Part shown: positions 14,654 through 22,522 of the stretch, piece by piece
Layout: the number at the start of each line of letters is the position of its first letter
How positions within the stretch are numbered: the first letter of the stretch is position 1
Source: a virus
Strand: one strand, 5' to 3'
Length of the DNA stretch: 26,492 bases
IMG/VR virus record: IMGVR_UViG_3300034190_004231
Location: 1-26,492 of that record
Notes under the pieces: model-generated
What the model was told of the DNA's origin: nothing
What the model saw: the letters and a program-made list of their open reading frames with translations, nothing else
Database searches by the model: none
Translations under genes and position numbers: made by a program

Positions 14654-15074
14654 GTATAAATGTAGAGTTATTAAAGTGGTTGATGGCGATACTATTGATG
14701 TTGACATTGACCTTGGCTTTAATATTACCTTGTCTAATCAACGCATTAGATTACAAGGTGTTGACACTCCAGAATCGCGTACAAGAGACTTGGAAGAAAA
14801 AAAGTTTGGATTACTTGCGAAAGAAGTTGTTGAGTCCTATTGTCCCGTAGATAAATTAATCACTCTTAAAACTACTAAAGACGAAAGAGGTAAGTTTGGT
14901 CGTATCTTAGGAGATTTTATTGTCTATGATGGAACAACAGACTCATGGAAGATGCTTGGTGAAATTTTAATTAATAATCATTTTGCTGTTGCATATCATG
15001 GACAATCAAAAGAAGAGATTAAAGAAGCTCATTTTTTCAATAGAGAAAAAGTTAGAGGACTTCTCAAAGAATGA
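14646..15074 (+). CDS. Thermonuclease / staphylococcal nuclease-like protein
   Basis: 142 residues from the ATG at 14646. SNase fold with VVDGDTIDVDID (11-22; D15 as metal ligand), RIRLQGVDTPE (33-43; R35, D40, E43) and RGKFGRILGD (81-90; R86). All positions equivalent to the catalytic set of staphylococcal nuclease are present, so it is likely active as a calcium-dependent nuclease. There is no signal peptide, unlike secreted SNases. In a lytic phage a role in host DNA breakdown is plausible. It overlaps the next oxygenase gene by 4 nt. Confidence 0.85.
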   Translation: MYEYKCRVIKVVDGDTIDVDIDLGFNITLSNQRIRLQGVDTPESRTRDLEEKKFGLLAKEVVESYCPVDKLITLKTTKDERGKFGRILGDFIVYDGTTDSWKMLGEILINNHFAVAYHGQSKEEIKEAHFFNREKVRGLLKE

Positions 15075-15718
15075 AAACAAAAGTAAATTTTATTTCTCCG
15101 TTTGACGTGTCCATAATGAAAGCGAAGTGCCCTCAAAATTACATTGACATGTTAATTGAGACAAGCGGTCAAATATTTAAAGATGACGATTTGTGTGTAA
15201 GACTCGATGCATCTGATGGTTTAGTAGGTAATGTAACTAATGAGGTGCATGTTCCTCAACTTCCTGCTATTAAGAAAATTAATTACTGGATTGAAGATTT
15301 AGCTATTAAATATGCTCGTAAAGATTTTCTTAAAAAGCAAAAAGAATATTCTGAATTACAGAAAAAACATTTTTCAAAAGATCCCCATGTTCAAATTACA
15401 TCTGAATGGATTGTAAGGATGAACCCAGGAGATTTTAATCCGGCTCATTTTCATACTAATTGTCATCTTTCCGGGTTACTGTATTTAAAAATTCCTGATG
15501 GTTTAGAGCGTGACGCCGGAGGTAACTTGCATTTTTTACACGGTAATCCTGCTACTTTTTACACAAATCAATATCAAATTACTCCAAAAGTAGGTGATAC
15601 TTACTTATGGCCCTCTTGGTTACAACATTTTGTCTATCCTTATAAATGTGAAGGTGAACGATGGGTTATGCCATTTAATTTAATTGTTGCTCATGGGGAT
15701 GAAACAACAGTAATATGA
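15071..15718 (+). CDS. Phage-type 2OG-Fe(II) oxygenase (TIGR02466-like)
   Basis: 215 residues. The pattern SEWIVRMNPGDFNPAHFHTN, then SGLLYLKIPDG (134-144) and a late LWPSWLQHFVYPYKCEGERW matches the 2OG oxygenase family common in marine phages. Candidate iron ligands are H126/H128 and H186, and R197 would bind 2-oxoglutarate. Members have unknown substrates. It overlaps genes on both sides by 4 nt. It is the third oxygenase-fold protein of the cluster and unlike the other two in sequence. Confidence 0.75.
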   Translation: MKTKVNFISPFDVSIMKAKCPQNYIDMLIETSGQIFKDDDLCVRLDASDGLVGNVTNEVHVPQLPAIKKINYWIEDLAIKYARKDFLKKQKEYSELQKKHFSKDPHVQITSEWIVRMNPGDFNPAHFHTNCHLSGLLYLKIPDGLERDAGGNLHFLHGNPATFYTNQYQITPKVGDTYLWPSWLQHFVYPYKCEGERWVMPFNLIVAHGDETTVI

Positions 15719-16551
15719 ATAAAAATCGTTATACTATACATAGAGAAAAAGCATCTCAAGAACAACTTGAGAACATGCAATATTTGATTAAAGAGCATTT
15801 AGATGTAAATAGAGAAGAAGACAAAAAATATAAAATTCAAAGAAAATATGTACTTGTTACAGGAGATTCGTGGGCGCAAGGCGAACTTGATGAAAGTAAA
15901 GAATCTGATTGGTCTGCAACTCATTCTGTTAGTGGATATTTAGCCTCTTTGTTTCCTGAGAGATACGTTGCTGTTGGATTTCCAAATCCTGGATGGGATG
16001 ATTTTGAAAGCATATACGTGATTGAACAAATGCAACATATGTTTGATTACGTTGTATTTTTTAAAACATGTGGATTACGTTCTATTATGTTACAAGACCA
16101 CCCTGGGAGAGAAGACTTTGGTATCACCGAAGAAGAATTTGATGTTAAAAATGTTATCGGCCAAGGCAGAATCATAAATAATATTGTTTATGAGATGTTA
16201 AAAGAATGGGAATCAAAATTAATTTTAATTGGTGGTCTTAATAAAATTACTAACGACGGCTCTAAATTAAATACTATTCTTACTATCCCAAGTGTGCTAG
16301 AAAGATACGATTCTAGTGTTGAAGATGTAGATGTTTTTGGTTGGGAAGATATGTGGGAATTTTATAAACCTAGAGTTAAGGGAAATAAAGATTACCAAAA
16401 TTCACTTTTAGAAGTAATGGACAATTTCGGTAAGAAAAAAGAATATATGGAAGCAAATCCTCATCATTATTTTCCTGATGGAAAACATCCAAATAAAGTA
16501 TTGCATGAAGATTTAGCTAAATACCTTGGAGAGTATTTATGGACGCAATAA
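15715..16551 (+). CDS. SGNH-hydrolase-like protein, third in the cluster
   Basis: 278 residues. After a charged N-terminal helix region, VLVTGDSWAQGE (46-57) is block I with S52; GFPNPGWDDF is a plausible block II, VVFFKTCGLRS is in block III position, and HHYFPDGKHPN supplies D255/H258 as the catalytic Asp-His pair. It has no signal peptide. It overlaps the oxygenase upstream (4 nt) and the next gene (13 nt). Likely an ester hydrolase or acyltransferase; substrate unknown. Confidence 0.7.
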   Translation: MNKNRYTIHREKASQEQLENMQYLIKEHLDVNREEDKKYKIQRKYVLVTGDSWAQGELDESKESDWSATHSVSGYLASLFPERYVAVGFPNPGWDDFESIYVIEQMQHMFDYVVFFKTCGLRSIMLQDHPGREDFGITEEEFDVKNVIGQGRIINNIVYEMLKEWESKLILIGGLNKITNDGSKLNTILTIPSVLERYDSSVEDVDVFGWEDMWEFYKPRVKGNKDYQNSLLEVMDNFGKKKEYMEANPHHYFPDGKHPNKVLHEDLAKYLGEYLWTQ

Positions 16552-17021
16552 TTTTTGGTGGAGGTCCTGAAAGGGACTTAGTTAAAGGAGTTCCTCTATC
16601 TCTATTTACTGTTAGTTGTAACTTATCTCATACAAATGCAAATGTTTATTTTGCACAGGATGACCAAATAATTAATCAGTTAATGCGGAAAAAAGTTAAA
16701 GCGCTTTTTTTGACATTTAGAATGTACGAAAAGTATTCAGATAATCCAAATGCTGGTTTTTTCTTACTTGATGAGGATAAATTGTGGAACAAACCTCAAG
16801 GATTGTCTACGGGATTACTTGCAATTTGCACTATGAACAATTGGGAATTTGATAAAATTTATTTAAGCGGATTTTCTTTTGATAAACCTAATTCAAGTAT
16901 TGATAAACTTGGATCAGTTATGTCTTCAATAGACATGAGAAAACTCTGTGTAATATCTGAAACTTTTGAACATGATATAATTCAATCAGTTACAAAAAAT
17001 GATTTCTATAAACTAACTTAA
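16539..17021 (+). CDS. Sialyltransferase/DUF115-like Rossmann protein
   Basis: 160 residues. The N-terminal IIFGGGPERDL resembles the GxGPS loop of GT42-type sialyltransferases and DUF115 proteins; AQDDQIIN is in the place of the following D-containing motif, and GLSTGLLAIC with FDKIYLSGFSFD corresponds to the conserved STG and strand-loop that close the CMP-binding site. It is short for a full transferase (usually 250 or more residues), so it could be a minimal domain or a relative with another role. The match is to pattern only. Confidence 0.45.
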   Translation: MDAIIFGGGPERDLVKGVPLSLFTVSCNLSHTNANVYFAQDDQIINQLMRKKVKALFLTFRMYEKYSDNPNAGFFLLDEDKLWNKPQGLSTGLLAICTMNNWEFDKIYLSGFSFDKPNSSIDKLGSVMSSIDMRKLCVISETFEHDIIQSVTKNDFYKLT

Positions 17022-17023
17022 CG

Positions 17024-17860
17024 ATGATTGCTGTTATCCTAAATGACACATCTCATTATCATCATGGTTGTAAAAAGGTAATTGAATATTTAATTTCTGA
17101 TCTTCAGAGTTGTGGTTATACAGATATTAAATTAGTTGGTCAAGATATCAAAAAAATACAAGAAGCAAGGTCTTTAGGTTATGAGGCAGACTTAGTTGTT
17201 TTAAATGGTGAAGGAACTATGCATAGCACTGCCATTAAAAATCGAGAGACTCCTATTGCTTTACTTGAAAATCTTTCTGCAGCAAATAACAGAGGTATTA
17301 AAACTGCGCTTATAAACACTGTCTGGCAAAACATGGAGATAGATGATTTTACAGCGTACGCACTTGAAAACTCTTATGTTTCTTGCCGAGAGTCTTATTC
17401 TCATAATGAACTTAAACTAATTAACAAGGACTGTGAAATCCATCTTGACTTAAGTTATTTTGTAAAAGTTCCATTTTTTGAAACAAATCAATCAGATAAA
17501 CTAATAGGTAAATTTTTTGGAAGAACTGATTCTAAACAAAAAAATTTAGATATTTTTGAAGAAGATTGGGACACTATCGTTAATAAACTCCGTAAAGCAA
17601 ATTGGTTTATTACCGGCAGACATCATGAGTTATACGCTGCGTGTAAAGCAAGATGTCCTTTTACTGTCTTGGAGGGTAATACTTGGAAAAATAAAGGTTT
17701 ATTAAATACTGCGGGAGTAACTATCCCATCTTTTCCAACTTTTCTCGATGAAGAATCTTTTGACGCTGCTATTACTGAGTGTCAAAAATTATTATCAGAG
17801 TATGAAAAACTTTTTAATTGGATGGAAAATCAACCAAAATTTTCCTTGAAAGGAAAATAA
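17024..17860 (+). CDS. Polysaccharide pyruvyl transferase-like protein
   Basis: 278 residues. VVLNGEGTMHS (58-68), VSCRESYSHNEL (119-130), WFITGRHHELYAAC (194-207) and TVLEGNTWKNKG (214-225) match the ordered motifs of the PF04230 family, which in cellular members transfers pyruvate from PEP to sugar hydroxyls of exopolysaccharides and cell-wall polymers (CsaB and PssK types). It follows the sialyltransferase-like gene by 2 nt and is followed at once by the methyltransferase. It strongly suggests that the cluster's acceptor is a glycan. Confidence 0.7.
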   Translation: MIAVILNDTSHYHHGCKKVIEYLISDLQSCGYTDIKLVGQDIKKIQEARSLGYEADLVVLNGEGTMHSTAIKNRETPIALLENLSAANNRGIKTALINTVWQNMEIDDFTAYALENSYVSCRESYSHNELKLINKDCEIHLDLSYFVKVPFFETNQSDKLIGKFFGRTDSKQKNLDIFEEDWDTIVNKLRKANWFITGRHHELYAACKARCPFTVLEGNTWKNKGLLNTAGVTIPSFPTFLDEESFDAAITECQKLLSEYEKLFNWMENQPKFSLKGK

Positions 17861-18520
17861 ATGAATCGAGAGTTAGATTTATATAATGCTGTTTTATCAT
17901 TAGAACTAGGCCCACAACCTTATTATCTTCATTATGGTTTATTATATGACAATAATTCTATAATCCAAAATCAACAACGCTCAACTGATTTACTAATAGA
18001 ACACCTTATTAAAGGACAAAAATTATTAGAGATAGGCGGAGGATCAGGATATACTGCTAAACAATTAAGAGATATTGGTTATGATGTTACTAGTATTGAT
18101 AAAAAAGAATATCCTAATTCTTTAGGAGTAACTATAGCAGATTTTAATACTATGATACTTGAATCCGAATTTTATGATATAATTTTATTTCAAGAATCTG
18201 CACAATATTTTAATTTTAATACAACTTTTCATAAATGTTATACAGCGTTAAAATCAGGAGGACAATTATTAGTTTTAGATGAGTTTTCTACTGACTTTTT
18301 AAATACTTGCCCTATACCTTTTTATCATTCAATAGATTTAACAAAAGAAGCATCTCCTTCTGTTGTACTATTACTTAATACGATTAAAAAACATAAACAA
18401 ACATTATTAAAAAATTTTTCTAATTCTGAATTAGAGCAGATGATTTATGAATTAAATTTTCGTAAATTAGAATATGATACTAATAAATATAAATATATGT
18501 TAATAGATATAAGAAAATAA
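17861..18520 (+). CDS. Class I SAM-dependent methyltransferase
   Basis: 219 residues. LLEIGGGSGYTAKQL (55-69) is motif I and VTSID (residues 76-80) motif II; a later SGGQLLVLDEF strand-loop corresponds to the post-motif region. There is no DNA target domain or catalytic NPPY/PC motif, so DNA N6-adenine or C5-cytosine methylation is unlikely. O-, C- or N-methylation of a small molecule or glycan fits better. It follows the pyruvyl transferase without a gap and closes the tailoring cluster; a short gap with AAGGAAAAG then leads to the endolysin. Confidence 0.75.
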   Translation: MNRELDLYNAVLSLELGPQPYYLHYGLLYDNNSIIQNQQRSTDLLIEHLIKGQKLLEIGGGSGYTAKQLRDIGYDVTSIDKKEYPNSLGVTIADFNTMILESEFYDIILFQESAQYFNFNTTFHKCYTALKSGGQLLVLDEFSTDFLNTCPIPFYHSIDLTKEASPSVVLLLNTIKKHKQTLLKNFSNSELEQMIYELNFRKLEYDTNKYKYMLIDIRK

Positions 18521-18540
18521 CATTATAAAGGAAAAGATAA

Positions 18541-18984
18541 ATGGACACAAAAAAACTTAGAAAACAACTTGAAATTGACGAAGGGGTAGTACATGAAATT
18601 TATTTGGACCATCTCGGTTATCCTACTTTTGGTATTGGTCATCTTGTTACGGAATCTGACTCAGAATACGGACTTGAGGTGGGCACCGCCATTTCTGCTG
18701 AGCGATGCGCTCAAGCCTTCGAATCAGATATCCAAGGAGTCTTGCGAGACTGCAACATCCTTTACCCAAACTTTCCCTATTTGCCAGAAGAAGCTCAACA
18801 AATAATTGCAAACATGATGTTTAATCTTGGTCGTCCAAGACTGTCTAACTTTGTTGGAATGAAACGCGGTGTAGATGCAAAAGATTGGAATGCTGCTGCA
18901 GATGAGATGGTAGACAGTCGTTGGTATCGTCAAGTTGGCGCGAGGGCTGAAAGACTCGTTGATAGGATGAGAAATATCAGCTAA
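18541..18984 (+). CDS. Endolysin, T4 lysozyme type (GH24)
   Basis: 147 residues. DEGVVHEIYLDHLGYPTFGIGHL (split over residues 13-35) aligns with the T4 lysozyme start; the catalytic Glu is E14, Asp D23 and Thr T29, equal to E11, D20 and T26 of T4 lysozyme. It cuts the MurNAc-GlcNAc bond of peptidoglycan. There is no signal peptide or SAR anchor, so it needs a holin to reach the periplasm. AAGGAAAAG gives a good ribosome-binding site. The Na/phosphate-transporter-like gene and spanins follow. Confidence 0.92.
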   Translation: MDTKKLRKQLEIDEGVVHEIYLDHLGYPTFGIGHLVTESDSEYGLEVGTAISAERCAQAFESDIQGVLRDCNILYPNFPYLPEEAQQIIANMMFNLGRPRLSNFVGMKRGVDAKDWNAAADEMVDSRWYRQVGARAERLVDRMRNIS

Positions 18985-19017
18985 TAATTTTGTAAACTAC
19001 AATGTATAGAAATCTTA

Positions 19018-19494
19018 ATGGAACAAACAAAAAAATTAATTAAAAAGGTTAAAAAAATGGAATTAGGGAACCCTTTAATTACTACAATCGTTGGATTAGT
19101 AGTTTTTTATATTGGTCTTAAAATGTTCTCTAGTGGGATGAAATCAATGGGTAATATGGATCATATGAATTTCTTTATTCATAATCCGTATTGGATGTTC
19201 CTCGGTGGTATCGTAATGACTCTACTGTGGCAATCATCCTCGCTTTCGACTACTGCTATCATAGCACTCGTTGCATCAGGAGCAGTACCTCTACCCGCAG
19301 CAGTTGCAGCTGTACTTGGCGCGAACATAGGAACCACCGGCACCATTTGGTTAGCCGGTGTTTTAGTATCTGACGGTATGCCAAAGGGCGATACGTTACG
19401 AATAGCAATGGCTCACACAGGGGTAAACTTAATGATGGCTGTTGCGTTACTACCTTGGGTTCATCATATAGCTAGGTTTCTTGGAAGATTTTAA
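19018..19494 (+). CDS. Half-length Na+/phosphate cotransporter (NptA/PF02690) homologue
   Basis: 158 residues with about four hydrophobic segments. WQSSSLSTTAIIALVASGAV (71-90) is the QSSS signature, followed by VLGANIGTTGT (99-109) and a closing RIAMAHTGVNLMM (128-140) like the RxAxxHxxFN of the family. Full-length members have two inverted QSSS repeats in about 300 or more residues; here there is one, so a dimer would be needed for a transporter. An ATG at 19057 with AAGG upstream would drop 13 residues of basic leader. It sits between endolysin and spanins, where a holin would be expected. Confidence 0.75.
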   Translation: MEQTKKLIKKVKKMELGNPLITTIVGLVVFYIGLKMFSSGMKSMGNMDHMNFFIHNPYWMFLGGIVMTLLWQSSSLSTTAIIALVASGAVPLPAAVAAVLGANIGTTGTIWLAGVLVSDGMPKGDTLRIAMAHTGVNLMMAVALLPWVHHIARFLGRF

Positions 19495-19502
19495 TTAAAA
19501 AT

Positions 19503-19531
19503 TTGACGGCTAACTTTAAATCTTGTAGAAT
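19503..19531 (+). promoter_or_regulatory. Strong sigma70-type promoter before the spanin genes
   Basis: TTGACG (19503-19508, five of six), 17-nt spacer, TAGAAT (19526-19531, five of six). The -10 ends 6 nt before the ATG at 19538, putting the expected transcription start on the A of the start codon. No Shine-Dalgarno is present, so the transcript should be leaderless. Confidence 0.7.
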
Positions 19532-19537
19532 GTCTCT

Positions 19538-19933
19538 ATGGGATTTAAAGTAGCTTTTATGTCTTTTGTTATTATGGCAGTAATGGCAGGAGGTTTTTAT
19601 TTTTATTATAAGGATACTCAAAAAACAATAGCAACTCTACAGCAGAACAACGCTAAGTTGGAAGTCGCAGTAGAGTCTCAAAAGGTTGCCATTGAATCAA
19701 TGAATGAAAATTTTGATAAACAAGCAAAATTAGTAGGTAATTTACAAAATAAATTAAGTGAGGCGGAAGAAGGTTATAAAAAACTTTCTTCAAAACTTCG
19801 TAGGCACGATTTAGAAGAGTTAAGTAGGGCAAAACCGGGATTAATGCAAAAAAGAATTAATAAAGGGACTGCAAAACTAATCTTAGAATTGGAGGAGATT
19901 TCTGGTGTTAAAAAACCTGCTCCTGATAAGTAG
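19538..19933 (+). CDS. Inner-membrane spanin subunit (i-spanin)
   Basis: 131 residues. One N-terminal transmembrane helix (about 5-24, VAFMSFVIMAVMAGGFYFYY) with a short cytoplasmic end, then a long coiled coil (about 25-90) in the periplasm. This is the Rz-like topology. Its last 29 nt overlap the lipoprotein gene, as expected for an overlapping spanin pair. With the o-spanin it would bridge and fuse the inner and outer membranes in the last lysis step. The assignment rests on topology and neighbour, not on a sequence family. Confidence 0.65.
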   Translation: MGFKVAFMSFVIMAVMAGGFYFYYKDTQKTIATLQQNNAKLEVAVESQKVAIESMNENFDKQAKLVGNLQNKLSEAEEGYKKLSSKLRRHDLEELSRAKPGLMQKRINKGTAKLILELEEISGVKKPAPDK

Positions 19934-20285
19934 TTTTGTGCTTTTTTTATCGGCATGTAGTTCTGTTGATAAGCTTACCGTTTTTTCTGAACCTGTAGAG
20001 AATAAGATTATTGCCCCCTCCGATCCTAAACCTCTACTTTTAGATAAACTTCATTTTGATGTTGTAAATAAAGATAATTTACAAAAGTTTTTAAAAGAGT
20101 TACAAAAACAACAAAATACGGAAGAATTTGTTTTTTACGCAATTACCCCAAAAACGTATGAGTTGTTAGCGTTAAACATGCAAGAAATTAAAAGATTTAT
20201 TTTACAACAAAAAGATATTATAATTTTTTACAAAGAGGCAACACAACCAAAAAAGGAGGGAAATCAGACTAAAAAGGAGAAGTAG
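19905..20285 (+). CDS. Outer-membrane lipoprotein, probable o-spanin
   Basis: 126 residues, GTG start at 19905 inside the i-spanin gene. The signal peptide ends in the lipobox LFLSAC with acylated C18 and SS at +2/+3, favouring the outer membrane. The mature protein is larger than lambda Rz1 and has a folded-looking core (YAITPKTYELLALNMQEIKR) with a Lys-rich tail. GAGGAG precedes the start. Together with the i-spanin it forms the Rz/Rz1-like set; the host is therefore probably Gram-negative. Confidence 0.6.
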   Translation: MLKNLLLISSFVLFLSACSSVDKLTVFSEPVENKIIAPSDPKPLLLDKLHFDVVNKDNLQKFLKELQKQQNTEEFVFYAITPKTYELLALNMQEIKRFILQQKDIIIFYKEATQPKKEGNQTKKEK

Positions 20286-20795
20286 ATGCTTCGCCTATTT
20301 ACGATTCTTTTTCTTTTATTTTTTAGTGCAACAGCACTAGCACAAACAAATACAGTAAGTACTGTCTCAAGCGGAACTGTTACTGTCGACAAAACTCCTC
20401 CGACAGCTTCCGCTCCATCTGTTGTTGTAAATAATTCAGACGTATGTAAAACAGCATATAGTGCAGGAGTTCAAACTCAAATTTTAGGTATTGCTTCAGG
20501 CGTAACCGTCACAGATAAAAATTGTGAACGGCTTAAACTCGCTCGTTCTTTATTTGGAATGGGGATGAAAGTAGCTGCTGTGTCTACTCTTTGTCAAGAT
20601 GCCCGTATTTTTGATGCTATGATTATGGCAGGAACACCCTGTCCATATAAAGGTAAAATTGGTACTAAGGCTTTAACTGCTTGGGAAAAAAATCTTCAAG
20701 ATGTCCCTGCTGGTTCCAGGTTTTTAGTGGACAAGAACAAGAAAGAGGGGATTGAGAATGATCTCGATGACCCTTTTACGAATCTGGAGGAGTAG
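20286..20795 (+). CDS. Exported protein of unknown function
   Basis: 169 residues. A classic Sec signal peptide (MLRLFTILFLLFFSATALAQ, cleavage after ALA at residue 19 or nearby) is followed by a Thr/Pro-rich linker and a domain with four cysteines (VCKTAYSAGVQTQILGIASG, NCERLKLARSLFGMGMKVAA, LCQDARIF, PCPYKG). The cysteines probably form two disulfides in the periplasm. AAGGAGAAG precedes the ATG. Similar sequences are familiar from marine T4-like phages, but with no function. Confidence 0.65.
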   Translation: MLRLFTILFLLFFSATALAQTNTVSTVSSGTVTVDKTPPTASAPSVVVNNSDVCKTAYSAGVQTQILGIASGVTVTDKNCERLKLARSLFGMGMKVAAVSTLCQDARIFDAMIMAGTPCPYKGKIGTKALTAWEKNLQDVPAGSRFLVDKNKKEGIENDLDDPFTNLEE

Positions 20796-20801
20796 AAGAT
20801 A

Positions 20802-22316
20802 ATGCTTTGGAGAATGATACACGTTTGCCTCTCGCAATACTCGGTGGTTTGGTTGTGGGCGTTAGCTGTTACTTTACTGGGGGTCTTACTTGCGTCCTTA
20901 TTCCTGTCTTCTTCATCTAACGCACAAACAATAGTTTCAGAAACAACAGAGGTTGAAAACTTAGGAGGCGGGTTAGAATTACACACAACTACGACTGTTG
21001 AAGAAACGGTTACAAAAGGAGAAACCGAAACTACAAATAATTACATTAAAAACCCTGGATTTCAAGACGGAACTACAAACAATTGGACTACGACTGGCAG
21101 CGTAAACGTTTGTAATACTTGTGGACCCTTCGGGGGTAAAGCTTTACAAACGAATGGAGAAGAGTCACAAGGAGGGACCATATCTCAAACAGTTGATTTG
21201 TTTACTCAAATGAATCAAAAAGAAATTAATGAAGGATTTCAACTTAATTATGGTTCTCACGTTTTCAGTGATCAATCTAACGCAACGGTTCCCGTGTGTG
21301 ATGCAAATCCATCTAATGGTCCTGACTGCCGTGATTCATTTAGTATTACACTTGATATAAAAGATTCAACAGGTGCTTTACTTCATAAATTTGAACATGA
21401 GTTTAACGAAATTACATTTACCGGATGGGATACAACCAGCTTTTTCTTTGAACAAACTATTCCCCAGAATAACTACACAAGTGGGTTTGCGACGATAGAG
21501 TTATTTGGCATTGATTCTGGTTTTCCTAATGGTTTTTTTGGTCCGCATTTTGATAATATATCTCTTACTGCAACTCATACCAATTTTATTATTCAGCAAA
21601 TTACAACTATAACGGAAGAATTAATACAAACAGCTGTTAGTACAATTGAAGATACTCCTACTTTTGAAATTACAGAAGTGGCTGAGGTACAAATTCAAGA
21701 GCCTGAAGTTGCTGAATCTTTTGAAATTACAATTTCAGATAACTTTGGTGAAACGATTGAGTCTTTTGAAGTATCAATTGAAAGTACAGAAATGACAATA
21801 GAACCTATTCAAGCAGATACTTCTTCATCAGAAATTTCTGTAGAGACAACCGTTGAAGAAGTTCAAAATGAAGTCGAAACTCAAGTGGCAGAAGTTACTG
21901 AATCGGAAGTAGAAAATGATATCTCTAGCGATGTAGAGTCCGATTCAGATTCTGAATCATCAAATGAGTCAACAGCCGAAAAATCAGAAAACTCATCAAG
22001 CACTAAAACAAAGTCAAACGAAAAACCTAAATCAAAAGAACAAATGAAAAAAGAAATTGCAACGCGTGTTGTTACTAAGATAATACAAAAATTAGGCCAA
22101 GATGCTGCATCACAAGCAACTCAGTTAGCACTTATGAATGTTATTGGTGCAAATATAAATATTGGTGCTCCTGTTTTACAAGATAGAATTGATTTTTTTA
22201 CTACTACCACTTTACCTGATTCAACAATCGGTAATAATAATTATGCACAATATATTATGTTCGGGGGCAGTGATGCTACTATGAATTCCTTAATAGATTC
22301 ACAATGGGCACAATAA
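20802..22316 (+). CDS. Large exported/membrane-anchored protein with jelly-roll-like and acidic low-complexity parts
   Basis: 504 residues. A hydrophobic segment (about 17-36) ends at SSSNAQ, consistent with a signal peptide or anchor. Residues about 80-265 begin NPGFQDGTTNNWTTTGSV and end FDNISLTATH, a pattern seen in carbohydrate-binding jelly-roll (CBM/PEP-CTERM-like) domains. Residues about 270-425 are low-complexity, rich in Glu, Thr, Ser and Val (EVxEVQxQEPEVAES and similar), then a basic helix KSKEQMKKEIATRVVTKIIQK and an Asn-rich end. Probably envelope- or surface-located. Function unknown. Confidence 0.6.
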   Translation: MLWRMIHVCLSQYSVVWLWALAVTLLGVLLASLFLSSSSNAQTIVSETTEVENLGGGLELHTTTTVEETVTKGETETTNNYIKNPGFQDGTTNNWTTTGSVNVCNTCGPFGGKALQTNGEESQGGTISQTVDLFTQMNQKEINEGFQLNYGSHVFSDQSNATVPVCDANPSNGPDCRDSFSITLDIKDSTGALLHKFEHEFNEITFTGWDTTSFFFEQTIPQNNYTSGFATIELFGIDSGFPNGFFGPHFDNISLTATHTNFIIQQITTITEELIQTAVSTIEDTPTFEITEVAEVQIQEPEVAESFEITISDNFGETIESFEVSIESTEMTIEPIQADTSSSEISVETTVEEVQNEVETQVAEVTESEVENDISSDVESDSDSESSNESTAEKSENSSSTKTKSNEKPKSKEQMKKEIATRVVTKIIQKLGQDAASQATQLALMNVIGANINIGAPVLQDRIDFFTTTTLPDSTIGNNNYAQYIMFGGSDATMNSLIDSQWAQ

Positions 22317-22340
22317 TATGGAAATTTTTCAAGGATACTC

Positions 22341-22466
22341 ATGAGCACGTTAGGAATATTTTGGATTTGTTCTGTAATAGTATCTTACGGTGTTGGTCTT
22401 TTTATTGGGGCTAAATTATTTAAGAAGAAACGAATTAAAAAAAGTAAAAAACCAAGATTTAACTAA
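22341..22466 (+). CDS. Short single-span membrane protein with basic tail
   Basis: 41 residues: a hydrophobic span (about 3-26, LGIFWICSVIVSYGVGLFIG) and a Lys/Arg-rich tail (KLFKKKRIKKSKKPRFN). AAGGAT lies 6 nt before the ATG. The strongly basic end should stay cytoplasmic. No family known. Confidence 0.55.
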   Translation: MSTLGIFWICSVIVSYGVGLFIGAKLFKKKRIKKSKKPRFN

Positions 22467-22476
22467 TAAACTTTAA

Positions 22477-22506
22477 TTGGCACTAAAATTTAGTTTATAC
22501 TATACT
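22477..22506 (+). promoter_or_regulatory. Promoter upstream of the Cys-rich peptide
   Basis: TTGGCA (22477-22482, five of six), 18-nt spacer, TATACT (22501-22506, five of six); an overlapping TATACT at 22496 has a poorer spacing. Transcription would begin about 22513, just upstream of the AAGGAGGT ribosome-binding site at 22511-22518. It begins only 10 nt after the previous stop codon. Confidence 0.6.
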
Positions 22507-22522
22507 TTAGAAGGAGGTTATT

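Noticed and set aside
18488-18495. TATAAATA-like matches to the T4 late promoter inside coding regions (here and near 13210)
   Set aside because: Expected by chance in AT-rich coding sequence and not placed before genes; only the one at 24962 is upstream of a gene and is noted there.
17861-18520. DNA methyltransferase of a restriction-modification system
   Set aside because: Has SAM motif I but neither the NPPY/DPPY nor the PC catalytic motif, and there is no partner restriction gene.
19005-19010. TATAGA 7 nt before the ATG at 19018 as another leaderless-type promoter
   Set aside because: Only four of six bases match and no acceptable -35 is found at 15-19 nt; it is too weak to list in this AT-rich sequence.
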